This document shows, one piece after another, positions 1 to 12,620 of a DNA stretch of 64,000 bases (position 1 is its first letter; every line of letters starts with the position of its first letter). The DNA comes from Paracyclopina nana (Eukaryota; Arthropoda; Copepoda; Cyclopoida; Cyclopettidae). The position numbers were made by a program, and so were the translations under genes. The DNA lies in assembly GCA_019096065.1 (NCBI GenBank), contig JAGUCH010000009.1:5094001-5158000 (forward strand), in the 5' to 3' direction. A model generated the notes under the pieces. The model did not search any database. It saw only the letters and a list, made by a program, of their open reading frames with translations, and was not told the DNA's origin.

Positions 1-3000
1 ATGAAACACATTTGAAGGAAACACACATCTCACAGTGTGGCAAAAATGATGCTTGCGTGTTTATGTAGCTGAAAATGCCGCCTAACTTGCTTTTGATGAT
101 CTAAAAAATGATGACACTTTCTAATAGCTGAACGCACGCGGCCGCATCTTTTGAGAATCACGCAATAACCTAGAGGAGTCGCACTAATTGAAGAAAAACT
201 TGATGGGTTCTTGCTAAGATAATTGTAAGCACCATTCATCATTTTTCTCTTTGAACTCTCAGCCAAATTAGCCTGTCTGGATAATGAGGCCCAACCAAGT
301 CCAAGTAAAAGCTTTGAATTAATTGCGTTTGACGGTTTTAATGATGATTTAAGGCTCTTAGCTTAATTGGCCGAGTCAATGGAAAAGGGACTTGAAATTC
401 GAGGTGTCATCAGGTTATTTAGACACTCAAGAATTTCTATCATGAGTAGACACATTTTTTGATTACACTCGCTGCATGGTTGAACGACCCTGATCAGCTA
501 CTTACAGATGGCTGGCTTACAATTATTCACACCTGGACTCCTTAATGCTATTTGAAAGTGCCCCACACACAGTGGGAATAAAATGCATTTTCAGACATTC
601 ACCACATGAAGAGGACAACAAGGTTTTTAAAGAAGTTGGTCAATTGCTCAAGCTTGGCTAATTGGTCTCCCTCAGAGACTTGTCTTGCATGGTGATAAAT
701 GATGTATTGAGAGACAGGTGCCCATTCTCATGATGACCGTAGTAGCAGTAGCTGCTGTTTTAATGATATCCCAACCGTGTCATTGCTTTTCACTTGTTAC
801 GCAGCAACCATTGACCATTGTCTAACAAGTACATGAAGGAATGTCAATTTATCACCTGGCTTACTACTTCTTGGGGTAAACAATTATAACAAGCGCATTC
901 CTTTGGCAACCACAAAGAACTGTGTAAGGACTTTTTGTGATGCTTGCTTGTCATTCTGCTATGCAATTTGGACAGACAGTTTGAGGTTAGCAGTAAATCA
1001 ATTTAGGTAGCCACTACATTTTTTTCGAACTGTAATTGGCTTCCTAGCCTCAACAGCAAGTTTGTAAAAATAGTACTTACTTTGGCAAAGTGTAAAACAG
1101 TTGATGGTTTTATCAGCCGCTACACTTAGATATAAGAAGCTTTTTATCGTGAAAATGGTTAAAGGAAATTGAGAGAGGGCCAAAGATCACAATTTTTATC
1201 TAAGGAGAGAAAAAGATGAATGGTTATTTTTGAGGTGTTCGAATGCCTCAAGACTTTGTCACCTGCTGCGAGCGTAATTTGCTTTGTCACTCTTTTCCGC
1301 CCACTGTGTAAAATAAAAGCGATTAAAAGCAGAGCGAGAAGTAATTCCAATTATAGATCAGCAATGATATGCTCAATCTAACAATGTATAGCCAGGATGA
1401 GGTGTCGATATCTACACAAAAGCCAGCCCCAATTACTCACTAGACTTGGTTATTAATCACATCTACAAGACCTCAACTTGACGACATGAAGCTACACCAA
1501 GTGAGTCTTTTGTTAACGAATTTTTTGTCTGATGATAACACCCCAAGGAAGCATGCCTCAAAAGCCACCACACTAACACATTGTGTGGACCATGTTAAAC
1601 CAAGGACAAATTGATAACCGCAGAATAACCTCAGCCAGCTCACCTTTACTACACGACCAAGCCTTAATCAAGAATTCCAGAAAAAGACAGCTTTAAATTG
1701 TTCAGACCACACTTAGTCACCCTTTTAGAGGGCTAGAGGTAACTGGAATGCACCTAGCTTGTTTTAGAAATGCACTTTTCAGATCTATTTGATTGCTTCT
1801 TTCTTAGATTACATTCATTGAAACTAATGGTGGCTGAACTAGCTGCTAAAAAGTATTTTTTCTAGTTAAGAAACTTGCTGATGAAATCACAGAAACACAA
1901 CTTTAGGTCATGGTGGAACCTCAATTTTCATTCCAAAATTCACATAGTGATAAAGCATTCCTGGGGTGCAAGTTAAGCCATAAAGCATTCCTAGAAGGAG
2001 TATAAAGCAAGCTGAATGCAATATATCTGAATAAGGGCTTTTACCGATGTCATTCGGCGTTTTCCAATGATTAGGCAAGACTGATTGTGGAGATGACTAG
2101 ACAACCCACAAAATTGATAGGATGAGTTGGCCCGAATTGTACGTACTCCTCTATTACCCTTGGTAATTCATCAATCCGATTGAAAACGGGTGAAATCTAT
2201 TGATGGATTTGTCTCAGACCGGCGCTGCAGTGCACCAAGGAAAAGTTCAATTTATGATTAGATTGCAGCAAAAAAACCTTGATGCACAGTGGCCTCCTTG
2301 TGTTCAGTTTGATCATGACAAGACGACTCTTTATATCACACATATCAACTTTTTTGCAAGCCTCAACTGAACCTATTTTTCGCTCAACTTGCTTTCTCGT
2401 GATGATAACTTCAAAGAGACATAATCAATGATGTGCCTGAAGTTAGAAAGAAGAGATAGCCTTGGCATTATTTCAGAAATACTAGTTTGCAAGCTACTTC
2501 TCCCGAAGTAAGTCTCATCATTAGGAATTGGGCAAGTTAAGCTATTTTCAATCTTAATGACAGCCATCAAGTTGCCATCAAGATCAGGTTGCAACCACTT
2601 CTCGAAATATAAAACGCAAATGGTGCGTTTTAAAAAAGCATTATTCTGTCTTGTTCCTCCTTCATCTTCTTGTGTGAGTTGTGATACCTCCTATTGTCGT
2701 TTACGCCACAAAGCCCGGTGAGTCGACAAGTTTTAACAACTGCAGCAGCAGCAGCAGCTCAACTCAACTCAAAAATGGTGGTCTTCACGTAGATGGTTGT
2801 AATACCATGTCATATCATCTTGGCCTGACATGTTTTCTTCTAAGAGGAGTAAACATTATTTCTGGCTTGGCTGCTGTAAAAAACCAGTAAAGAATTCGAA
2901 AATAACTATAATTTTACACTTATTTAGTGACTAGTAAGCATGTAAAAAGATATCCTTGAAGACGAAAATTGTAGGAATGTTGTATACTTACACTTTTTCA

Positions 3001-6000
3001 TGTTCAAGATTACAGATGCTGCTGCTCTTGGGGTTGATGCAACAGAATAATGATGTTGTTGTTCTTCTTCAGTTGTTATTATCAGCTTAGAATCAGCCTT
3101 GTAAGTGATGACACTTGCACTAATGAAAGCTTTTTAAAAACCTCCTTTGAGATTGATATTGTATCACTGAGAATGTCACCACTATCACTTTGAAATGTTT
3201 AACTTTAATTACAATCTTAATGCTTTTTACAACCCTGCAGGTAGAAGGAGTCTTTTTCAGTCTGGCTTGTTTTCATTTGGCGGGCTCGTTTAAAGATGAC
3301 AGATGACTTGAACAGTCATTGCCTTCTCTGTATATCGAGGTAGACATGAGCGTAGCCATCGAATTCAAAAGAACAGCAGACTTCTTTTCAATAGATTCTA
3401 GCTCAACTAAAATCCCCTCTTTTGTGCGCGTACAACCCAAGCTCTTCTAATTCGGACTCTTGACAAGGTTCTACTGATCATCTTCCAACAATTCAATATC
3501 CAAAAACGTCATGGGAAAATATCAAGCTCGAAAATAATCTGCTGTTTGAAAATCGAAACAGCTTGAAATGCCTAATACAAGTGCAGAATTAGTTGCTTAA
3601 GTTAATTAAGCAAAACCCTGTATGTACTGTTATAAATGCAAGAAAGGCGGTTACTTGGTACACAGCAGTGTGTTCAATAAATGTAATCAGCATTGAAATC
3701 GTTTGACACGCCAGCAGGTGTAATTATGTTGGTGCTAAGAAGAAATACCTGCTGATTCATCCCCCAAGGAAAAATCAAGAGTTTCAAGAAAATTTTCCGC
3801 CTTTTTTCCAAGAGACGAAGGCGGAGCCTTAATGCTCATCCAATGAGCTTCATCCAATTTTCACCTAGTCATCGGGTAAACAAGGTCCTTTCAAGCGCTT
3901 ATTATTCATTGTTCTCTCACTGGTAGCAATTGCAAGTCATGCAAATTCTCAATTCCTCGTCAGCAAGACCAGAACCAATCCGATTTTTGAATCCAAGTGG
4001 ATAATTAACTACTTCAGCAGCCGAAAGAGGAAGAAATGGTACCACATACGTTGGTTAGAAGAAACTTGAGCAGCTAAAGCTTCTCTTTTTTTCCAGTCAT
4101 CATATGCATATTTGGCTACTGGTTATCACACTTCGTGATCATGGCTGCCACCTAAATTATGGTAGCAGTAGCAGCAGCAGGTAACAGCTCTTGGCTAGAT
4201 CTTTTGATAAAGACTTGATTATTCCATCAAGACTTGGTCGTGATCACTGCAGATTTCTAAGTAGGAATTATGGCTATTGGCATGGCTAATACCAATGAAC
4301 TCTTTGAGGATGATATCGTTTGCAATGCACGATTCCAAGAGTTCTTCAGTTAAATAAACTAGCTACTTGATTCTCTCACGCTCGACCAGACGCAAAGGTA
4401 TCTTATTAACTCCCTAATGTCAGCTTGGGTGTGTAACAACATTAAAATAGTATTATGGAATAGAGTCGTGATTCAGGCCAGTTCATTGTTCAATGAGCTG
4501 AATTATTGAAGGTGAAGATGACAATTATTATGGCTTCTTCTCCATAATGATGAGCTCAAGCGGCGGCTCCTTTTAAGTAGGGAAGGCTCGAATGTTTGAT
4601 TTTAAGGGAAAAAAGTTCGATGTGATTGCCATGATTTTGGTCGTTTGCTCTGCTGACCCGAGGCACAAAAAGTCAGCAATAATGAGGCAGGAAATGGCAT
4701 AGAGAAGTGAAAGTACAAAAAATCACAATAATATTCAATGAGTCAAATTGCAACATGGGTAAATGGAACCCTTTCATGGTTCAATGAAAAGGAAAACTAA
4801 CTAGCAAAAAAACCACCATGTGCATCTTCTTCCAAGAGGCAAAACTGGGTCAAGAAATTCCTGGCTGTTTGTTGCGGTCATTATTTAAGAAAAAGCCTTG
4901 ACATACTTGAGGTTCCCCTCAGATCACAATAATGCGACACACATTGTTGTCAAACTGGTTTATGACTACAAATTGGAGAGCGGTTTCACACATAATTAGC
5001 CAAAATCTGGCCAAAGTTGACACCTCCTACCTCGTTGTCTTCACACATACCGAACATGAACCTTACTGACCATTTGCACATGGAGGAACGCAAGTCCTTC
5101 AAAAGAACAAATTTGATCAAATGGGAAAAAAGAGAAAAAACGGCTAAAAAGCAGCAATTTGAAAGATGAGTCACTAATTTGGTCGGGAATATAATACCCA
5201 GGGTGGAATAGGGCAAAAAGTGTCTTCAACGAGTTGAAATGGGTGGCTAAAATTACAAGTACAAGTGCCTGAAAAGCTACATAAAAACTGGCTAAAGAAT
5301 CTGTGATATTGTCACACAACCATAATAAAGTTTGAAGGCATTGCATGACCACAGCAATTATTTGATAAGCGAGGACTCAACCTTAATTCCAAGAGATAAT
5401 TTGGATTCTTTCCAATGCTATTGCTCCGAACTGCCTGTTTCAACAGCCACCAATTACATGTGTCAAAATAGTCCTTGCTAAAAAAATGATTACTATGCAA
5501 GGCTGCCAGCAACAATTCATCTGGAGCTGCAATGGGACAAATAATTTGATGAGAGTGCAGATTATTTTGGTGTGAAGACCAACTGTTGCCAAAGAGCTTC
5601 CTGCTCTCTCTGGCACCACGAACAGAAGGAAATCTCGTGAAAGTGATTTTTTCCTAATGCCATTGTTGATTGGACAATTAGATCTGAAGTCAATTGTGAA
5701 AGGTTCATGACCGAGGGTCTTTTCAATTCAGGAATGAAAGTTAGCCTCACTTAACTTGACTAATTTCTCAATAGCCCTTTTGTGAAGGATCAACTTTTGT
5801 TGTTGGATCAGAATTTTCAAATTTGTTTTGCTCCTGACCAGAAGATGATGTGACAAGATAATTAACTTCAATGACTTCTATTGAATCACCACCACCATTT
5901 TTCAAATGCCTTTCCCATAAGAATTGGAGAATTATCACCAGAGAGAGAGAAAAAGAAGCATTTCAGCGACATTTTTTCGTGGGCAGGGAGGTTCACTTAT

Positions 6001-7685
6001 CAGAGCTGATTTGGGATACTTTTTAAAAGCCATCTTTAAAAAAAAGAAGCTTGCCGCGTGTAAATTCGAAATTAAATGACAGGCGCCGCGCAAGGTGGCG
6101 CATTTACATGCAAGATTTCCCGATTATCGCTCCCGTTTTAAAATTCAGACTTCCACCTAAAATGACAGGTGAAAATGACGCGGACATTATCTCTTGAGAG
6201 GTAGACAACCGAAGGTGCTTTTCATCGGAAGAGCCCCTCTGTGCCCCCCATTAAGCATCATTTAAACCTGCCATTTTGGGGAAGACTTAAAAAATCACAA
6301 AAGTATGAGTAGCATCAGAAGTTGTCACCTGTCAGATTTTCCGAACTCCTCGGGAATGGATGGGCAAACATTTGCATTTCAACTTTGAAATCGAGCCGAC
6401 AGGTCACTAAACGTGATTTCTTCGACCACCACCTGCTCGAAATTTCACTTTTTTCTTCAGCTTCGATTGTTTGGGCGGGCGATGCGCGAGATTTTCGACG
6501 ATATTCACTGTTTTGCAGTTTTCGTTTTTCACCCGAGCGATTTCCCGGACTTTTCGCACTTCACAACAAAAACAATTAATGCGCGCGCCACGCGCTTGAT
6601 TTGTTTTGTTTACGTCGGCATCAACTAGTTTTAAAGCGCGACGATTCAAAACGACGGCGCTACCAGATGTTTTCGCGGTGATTTAGAACGTAGAGTTTTG
6701 GCAAAAAAAAAAAATCCAGCCACAACGTGAATGTTATTGAGTTAGTATGTCACGGACGCGATGTATGTCTGCCATTGTCCATCAATCAAAATTCGGGATT
6801 TTTTTAAAGTGTGTCATCAGCCAAAAAAAAAAAGTGCTACGTTTTCTGCTGCATACTGCACTTATGATTCGGATCAAGTGTGGTTTTTTCCCACGGATTA
6901 ATTTTGACCTCATTATCCGAATAAGAAAAGTGTCCCCTCGTCCGTTTGACATCTGTTAGCGCCTGTTTCATCGCGATTGATCGTCAGCCTATTTTCGACC
7001 CCTTTAACTCGGATGCTACTACCTGATGAGTCAGGGATGCACCTGCGCAATTTTTCATGAGATTCGAATTGCGAGGTCAAACTCATTAGATTCAAGCATG
7101 GACGGCCGAGTTTTGACCTACAAATTTGACTAGTATTTGCACCTGCCCGAGCCGGAGCCCCGAAAAGCATCATTTGCCTCCAAATGGCATGCGTGCTGCT
7201 CCCACCTCCTAAATTGGCTACGCGAGGCTCCTTGCGAAAATCGTAAAAAGCCATGCCAAGAAGCAAAATTGAAAAGTAGCTAAAAGTCAGCTCGAGCAGC
7301 TTCGCGCGAAAATTATTAGCCAGCAAAAAGGCCACTTTTAGCGTCTTTTGCCACGTGAGGAAACGACGCGCTTTGTTCTTCCAGCTAAATTGGTGCAATT
7401 TGGAAAAAAAGTTATCGCATCCTGCGAAGGAGCAGATGGTTGATTAGTAGCTTTGATTCTCGGGTCGGGTCATCATAAATCTTGATTAAAGCATTTTGGC
7501 ATCCGAAGAAAAGGGTTTCATTTCCTGGGAGACTTTTCACGGGCATCTGCTCTTCTGGAAATCATGATCCGTCAGCTGGCCGCCATGGCAACGCATATTC
7601 CTAATCAATTTAATTAATCGCGTGAGAAAGGGGTCATTCCCTCGATTATCTTTCATTTTTTTTTCGCGAGGACGCAACACATTTG
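1..7685. other. non-coding stretch, no supportable gene
   Basis: I find no spliced or unspliced coding region I can support. Open frames here are short, many begin at non-ATG codons, and their translations resemble no family I know. Visible structure is limited to CAG/CTG-type runs near 2740-2765 and 4165-4185 and a 13-base direct repeat at 1950-1962 and 1980-1992. It could be intergenic DNA, or an intron or regulatory field of a gene whose exons lie outside the window. Confidence 0.5.
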
Positions 7686-9524
7686 TGTCCCGTTCATGTG
7701 CCCCCAAATTCCTTACGATAATGCACACCGAACGCCTTACGGAAAGGAGAAAAATTGTCTTTATGTCTTATGACAAACACAAAAGTAAACTTCTGCTGAT
7801 GCAGAACACTTTGGAAAAAAACGGGTCAATTTTAAGACTATCGAGAAGTAAACACTCAAAGTTTATTTCAATTTCAGTGCCAAACCGGTTACTTGTGAAT
7901 CAAATTGTTTCAAGCAGATTCATTTGAACCAGCTATAAAAATGCAGAGTTATTACAAGTAAGATACTGCTAAAATACTCAAAAAATTCCGATAAACATTG
8001 ACTATTTCACCTGTTTCTTACATGTAAAAACTCTGCAATTTTAGATACGTTGGTTCATGAGAATTTGTGTGAAACATATTGATTAAAAAGTAACCAGTTT
8101 GGCGCTGAAATTGAAATGCACTTTCAGTGTTTACTTTTCAATAGTCTTAAAATTGACCCGTTCTTTTCGTAAGTATTAGCATCAGCAGAAGTTTACTTTT
8201 GCGCTTGTCATAAGACAATTTTTCTCCTTTCCATAAGGCGTTCGACGTGCCCCACCAGAATATTTGAAAAATAATGTAAGATTAAGTTACAGTTATTTAC
8301 CCATTAATTTGTAACTGTACATAATGGTTATTTAAAGTAACTTAAAATAATCATCATTAAACCTTTTGCTCTGAAGCGTTATGTTACATTTTAGAAAAGT
8401 TATTTAACTGAAGTTAAAAAGCCGTGAAACAAACTTTCAAAATCTGCTTTAAATTCCTGTTAAATACTGTTATGAAAGGTTAAGTAACACTACTGTTAAA
8501 TACCCTTTAAAATTTTACCTTTATATTACTTTGAGTAACTTACAAATTAATGGCCTTAAATAACTGTTGAGAATTTCTGATCTTTGCCAAACCAAAATGC
8601 TTATAATTAAAAAATGAAACTGTTCTATAAAGACAGGATAATCTTACCCTTTTTTTTTTTTTTGAAAAAGTGCTCTTTTAAAACGAAAAAAGAAAAGTTT
8701 ACTCATTATGTTACCATTATCATGAACCATGAATTTACCATTAAACAAACTTTTTAAAAATAGTTTTTAAAATTAATAAGAGATGGCGCTGAGAGTCATG
8801 CATTGATTCTGCCATAAGAAATAATGATAAGATGCTCATTTCAATTAATATTGGCCAAAAAATGATTCATAAAACTTGTTGAAAAAGCTGTTCCTTCATT
8901 TGAAATAGAGTTACAAAAAAATTATATTACTTAGAAACAAAAATAAACTAAAAATGGTTAATATAATTGTCAATTGTCAAAAGATTGAGTCTTTAAAACT
9001 TACTTATAAGTATATCAAATATCTCCTAGAGTTGTCTCTAAATCTAATTTGATAACTTACGAGAATAAAGGCTGGACTTCATTAAGTGTCCAAATATTCT
9101 AATGGTTTTAGTTTTGGAAGTTCACTTCCAAAACATGTCTTTCACAGACAATATGCAACCTTTAAGTTGCAGTTACAAGAGACTGCAATAAAAAATTCTT
9201 CTTCTGCTGTTTTCTTAGTCAACTATAATGTCTCTTCATGGGATTAAAAACTGTAATTAAACGCTGGGTTATTCATATTTAAATTATAAACTCAATTGTT
9301 ATTTAAAGTCAATAAAATGGTGAAATGAAGGCTCATTTAAAGTTTATCAAATGGTCATTTAACTTAACGTTATTTTTTCAAAACCTTGCGTATCTATTAC
9401 TGTATCTTCTTCCAAACTGCTTCATAAGGGTTCACATAACTTTAACTTATACAACCGTTATTGACACTTTTCATTCTGGTGGGGTGCATTATCGTAAGGA
9501 ATTTGTGAGCACATGAACGGGATA
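7686..9524. mobile_element. foldback (palindromic) DNA element, interrupted by a second element
   Basis: The ends are inverted repeats. The left end at 7686 starts TGTCCCGTTCATGTG and the right end at 9524 reads TATCCCGTTCATGTG on the other strand, with similarity running about 45 bases inwards. The left arm (7686 to ~7985) is repeated inverted from ~7990 to 8249 and continues at 9487-9524. Without the inserted 8250-9484 segment the element is about 600 bp and almost entirely palindromic. The terminus matches the elements at 40533, 41100 and 49668, so they form one family. No coding capacity is visible, so it must be non-autonomous. The TTA-type target duplication seen at a related copy suggests PIF/Harbinger affinity, but this is inference. 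Confidence 0.8.
8250..9484. mobile_element. 1.2 kb AT-rich element with CCCCACCAGAAT terminal inverted repeats, nested in the foldback
   Basis: It begins CCCCACCAGAAT at 8250 and ends ATTCTGGTGGGG at 9484, a perfect 12-base inverted repeat. It is flanked on both sides by TG (8248-8249 and 9485-9486), consistent with a 2-bp target duplication. Removing it with one TG restores the foldback arm exactly. The interior is AT-rich and full of variant copies of a short motif around GTTAAATA / TATTTAAC. There is no credible ORF. The terminus is nearly that of the element at 10179-12620. The superfamily is unknown to me. Confidence 0.75.
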
Positions 9525-10178
9525 TAGGAGCGTTTTCATATCCATGCAATCAATTTGGAAATCTTGCTAATAAGGAAATTGTCTCCTCTCGAGATTAAAA
9601 GTGACATTTGTTTGGGATTAGCCGCGGTTATTTGTCCGAACGCTTCCTCGCTCCGTCGTCAACTTTCTCGCACTTTTGCTCGTAATTACAGACCATTTTT
9701 GAGTGATTGGACTTTAAAAGGTTCTGGACACCCCATTCAATTGTCATCATCGAATGGCCCAACCAAAGTCGATTTCCGTTTTAACCAAAAGATCAAAACA
9801 TCAGATTTTGACCACGGCAGATCGGATCAACGCCAATTTCGCGATCCGCGTGGCTGTGGCGGATTCAGACATCATCATCTCCTGTGGTCTGCTCCGGGGA
9901 ATTACATCAACATTAAGATCTGCTTTTCAACGTCCCTTTTTTCATGAATGGGAGCCAAAAGTGTGGTAGGTCCGTTCACCCATCAATGGACTGCGAAAAT
10001 GTTATCGATTGGAATTTAATATTGTGTACGCAGCAAAGCCAAAAAATTCACCTTTTGAGGCCACCCAAAGAAAAAAAAATTGGTGGCATTTGTGGAATTG
10101 CAGCAGCAGATGTCTCGAAAATCCCCGCTGCTATCTATAAATGTACACGTGGCAATTATAATCCGATTTTGATCGCTT
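9525..10178. other. spacer between two mobile elements
   Basis: About 650 bp of ordinary-composition sequence between the foldback and the next element. A 130-codon open frame crosses it, but its translation looks random. Nothing else is seen. Confidence 0.4.
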
Positions 10179-11198
10179 CCCCACTAGAAAAATCCCTGAT
10201 AAATCTAGTAAGAAACTGTCATAAAATCAAAAGTTGTTAAAATATGGTAAATTTTTGCTTTATTTGCTTCCTGTGTTTGTGTGAAGGCGAAATATGAAAA
10301 AAAAGTATCATATGATTAGTGAAATTTTTATGTAATCCTTCGATTTTTGAAGTAATTTCCTCATCATTGGCTCATATAACATGGTTATGGAAGTATCAGC
10401 CATTTATAAGAGATAATAAAATTTGCATTTGATGGACTAATAACTGCTTCATCTCTTTGCTTGTCTTCATTGACATCAGAAAGGCTGCTAGTAGAGAGAA
10501 ATTAAATTTCTATTTAGCACTTCTCACCAGACCAGTGCGTGATAACTTCCCTACAAAATTATGACTGTTTTATTAGTGCAACAGTTCATTTGATTACACT
10601 TTAGTTTCTGTGACGCGCTTGCGTTTGCTACATTATTTTTTGTATTCAGCATCATAATGATGATAACTACCAAATTGCATAATTGCTTCCTTTTTCACTG
10701 ACACATTTTTTTAAAACTTAGTTGATATTTCTGTCTCTTAAAAATACCTTATAAAACCCTTATGTCATAAGACTTTCATTATCTTATACAAACAATGCAT
10801 GGAATAATAAGCAAATTCATTAATTTCCAAAGTGCCATCTGCATCATAATACTCCTATGCCGGAATTAGAGTTTTATAGCCTACATGACCATCATAAAAA
10901 CTAAATGTGCTCAAATCAAGGAAAAAATAACTTAACATGATTCTCCTTCACCTGATTATTCAAGATAAGTAAAAACAAATATCATACAATGAGTATTGAG
11001 AAAAAACTGATTTACTGATTATCCTTTATAAATCCCTTATTGTGTCATATAAAAATGAGGAATAAAAATGGGGAGACTTTTTGCATTTACCGTAATCAAT
11101 GCATTTCACTACTTTTAATGCTTTCACTTAGTTTGGATAGGCTGCTAGATGAGTGAAATTCAACTTTTGTCCAGGAACTATGTCAATTTCCATAACAC

Positions 11199-11230
11199 AT
11201 GAATCCCTTATACCGTTATAAGGGATTCAT
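11199..11230. repeat. perfect palindrome, 14-bp arms
   Basis: ATGAATCCCTTATA at 11199-11212 is followed by a 4-base spacer and its exact reverse complement at 11217-11230. It lies inside the 10179-12620 element and uses that element's recurrent TTATAAGGG-type motif. Confidence 0.85.
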
Positions 11231-12552
11231 AGTGTACAATTTTTATAAAATAATGCAAATTAGTTTGCCATATTGCAATCCTTTCAGTATATTTTGTACA
11301 TCTGGTATTAATGCTACATTCCTAATTAGACATTCTTCTGTTCATGCAATTAAAGATTGCTTCTGTCAGCTTCTTTTAGACTTAACTTTGAAAAAAACTG
11401 CTCTCATATAAATCACTAATAAAAGGCTTGTGTCATGAGGCTTTCATTACGTTATGCTCATAAGAATTAATATAGTTTCATAAACTGTTTGTAGATGGCG
11501 TTGTGACTAGTTTTTTTTTTATTTTACTTTACTGTTTAAAAGAACTAGCTAAAATATATGCAGAAAATTTCAAGAATCATTAATATTATTTGATATAAAC
11601 TTATTTACAACCAATAATTACACAAGAACAGCTTGTAATGCTTTCACATTTTTGATTTTTCCCTTAATTTTCAAATACATTTATTTTGGTGAAATATCTG
11701 AAGGTCAATTTTTTTCAAAACTTTGCCATGATATCTTAGATATTGATTTATCAAAGAGTCTTGCTTAATGCAAATCCAGAATATGGACAAATGACAAGTC
11801 TCAGGATTCAATTTATCCTGGACAGACTTTCATAAATTCTGAGCATAAGTTGATCTCTTATAATTCTCTCAATTTATATGAGGGTTTGATAAGGCTGCAC
11901 CCATATAATCCCACATAAAAATCTCCATTCACTCGTATGAATGCCTTATTATGCCTTATGCCATATTATTTAAGGGATTAATTAAAAAAATTTCAATGAA
12001 AACTGCTGGCTTATAACACGCCTATGAAACACTTCATTTATTACCGTTTTATAACAGTTTCTTAAGGCACTGAAATTTCTTCTAAGATTAAAAAAATAAT
12101 AAAGTCTTATGAAACACTACTGAAATATGACATTTATGACAGTGACATTTGTAAAGATTACTTGCTCAAAAGTCAACTCCAAACATAACAACTGACAGTG
12201 TCGACGTTCATGTCAGATTTTGGAGGTGGGAATGTGATTTTCTATGCAGTTGGGCCTGTAGCAATTAAAAGAAGTGCAAGTTTCATTGCTTACACAATGT
12301 TCACTGAAAATCGAAAACGAATATGAATCTCCAGATTCATACCAAATTCATTACACAAGAAAAGTTTGAATAATCATGCAATTGAGGCCTTTACATGATC
12401 CACTTGTACGCTGAGATCGATAATTAACATTCATTTCATGTATTCCTGCAATCTATGACATGCAGCAACTAATATTCGAAGGGGCTACTTTTGAGTGACC
12501 CTTATAAAAAACGCCTATAATGTCACATGAAACTCTTATATATAAGCTAGTT

Positions 12553-12583
12553 ATACGGGTTTTATAAGATATAAAACCCGTAT
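12553..12583. repeat. perfect palindrome, 13-bp arms
   Basis: ATACGGGTTTTAT at 12553-12565, a 5-base spacer, then the exact reverse complement at 12571-12583. It lies close to the right end of the 10179-12620 element and may be a subterminal hairpin. Confidence 0.85.
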
Positions 12584-12620
12584 GAAACCCTAAATTTATA
12601 AGGCTCAATTTCTAGTGGGG

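Larger units (their letters stand above)
10179..12620. mobile_element. 2.4 kb AT-rich element with CCCCACTAGAAA terminal inverted repeats
   Basis: The left end at 10179 is CCCCACTAGAAA. The right end at 12620 reads TTTCTAGTGGGG. TT lies on both sides (10177-10178 and 12621-12622), compatible with a 2-bp target duplication. The interior contains many degenerate copies of a motif of the type TTATAAA-CCCTTAT-GTCATA, near 10740, 11025, 11405, 11880 and 12500. It also has two perfect small palindromes, at 11199-11230 (14-bp arms) and 12553-12583 (13-bp arms), built from the same motif. No protein-coding capacity is visible. The terminus (CCCCACYAGAAW) and the motif-array interior link it to the element at 8250-9484. 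Confidence 0.65.

Noticed and set aside
6913..7398. 161-codon open frame on the minus strand
   Set aside because: No domain, no splice context, random-looking composition, and no conserved motif.
8250..12620. piggyBac-type elements, because of the CCC ends and AGAAA
   Set aside because: The junctions are TG/TG and TT/TT, not TTAA on both sides, and no transposase is visible.
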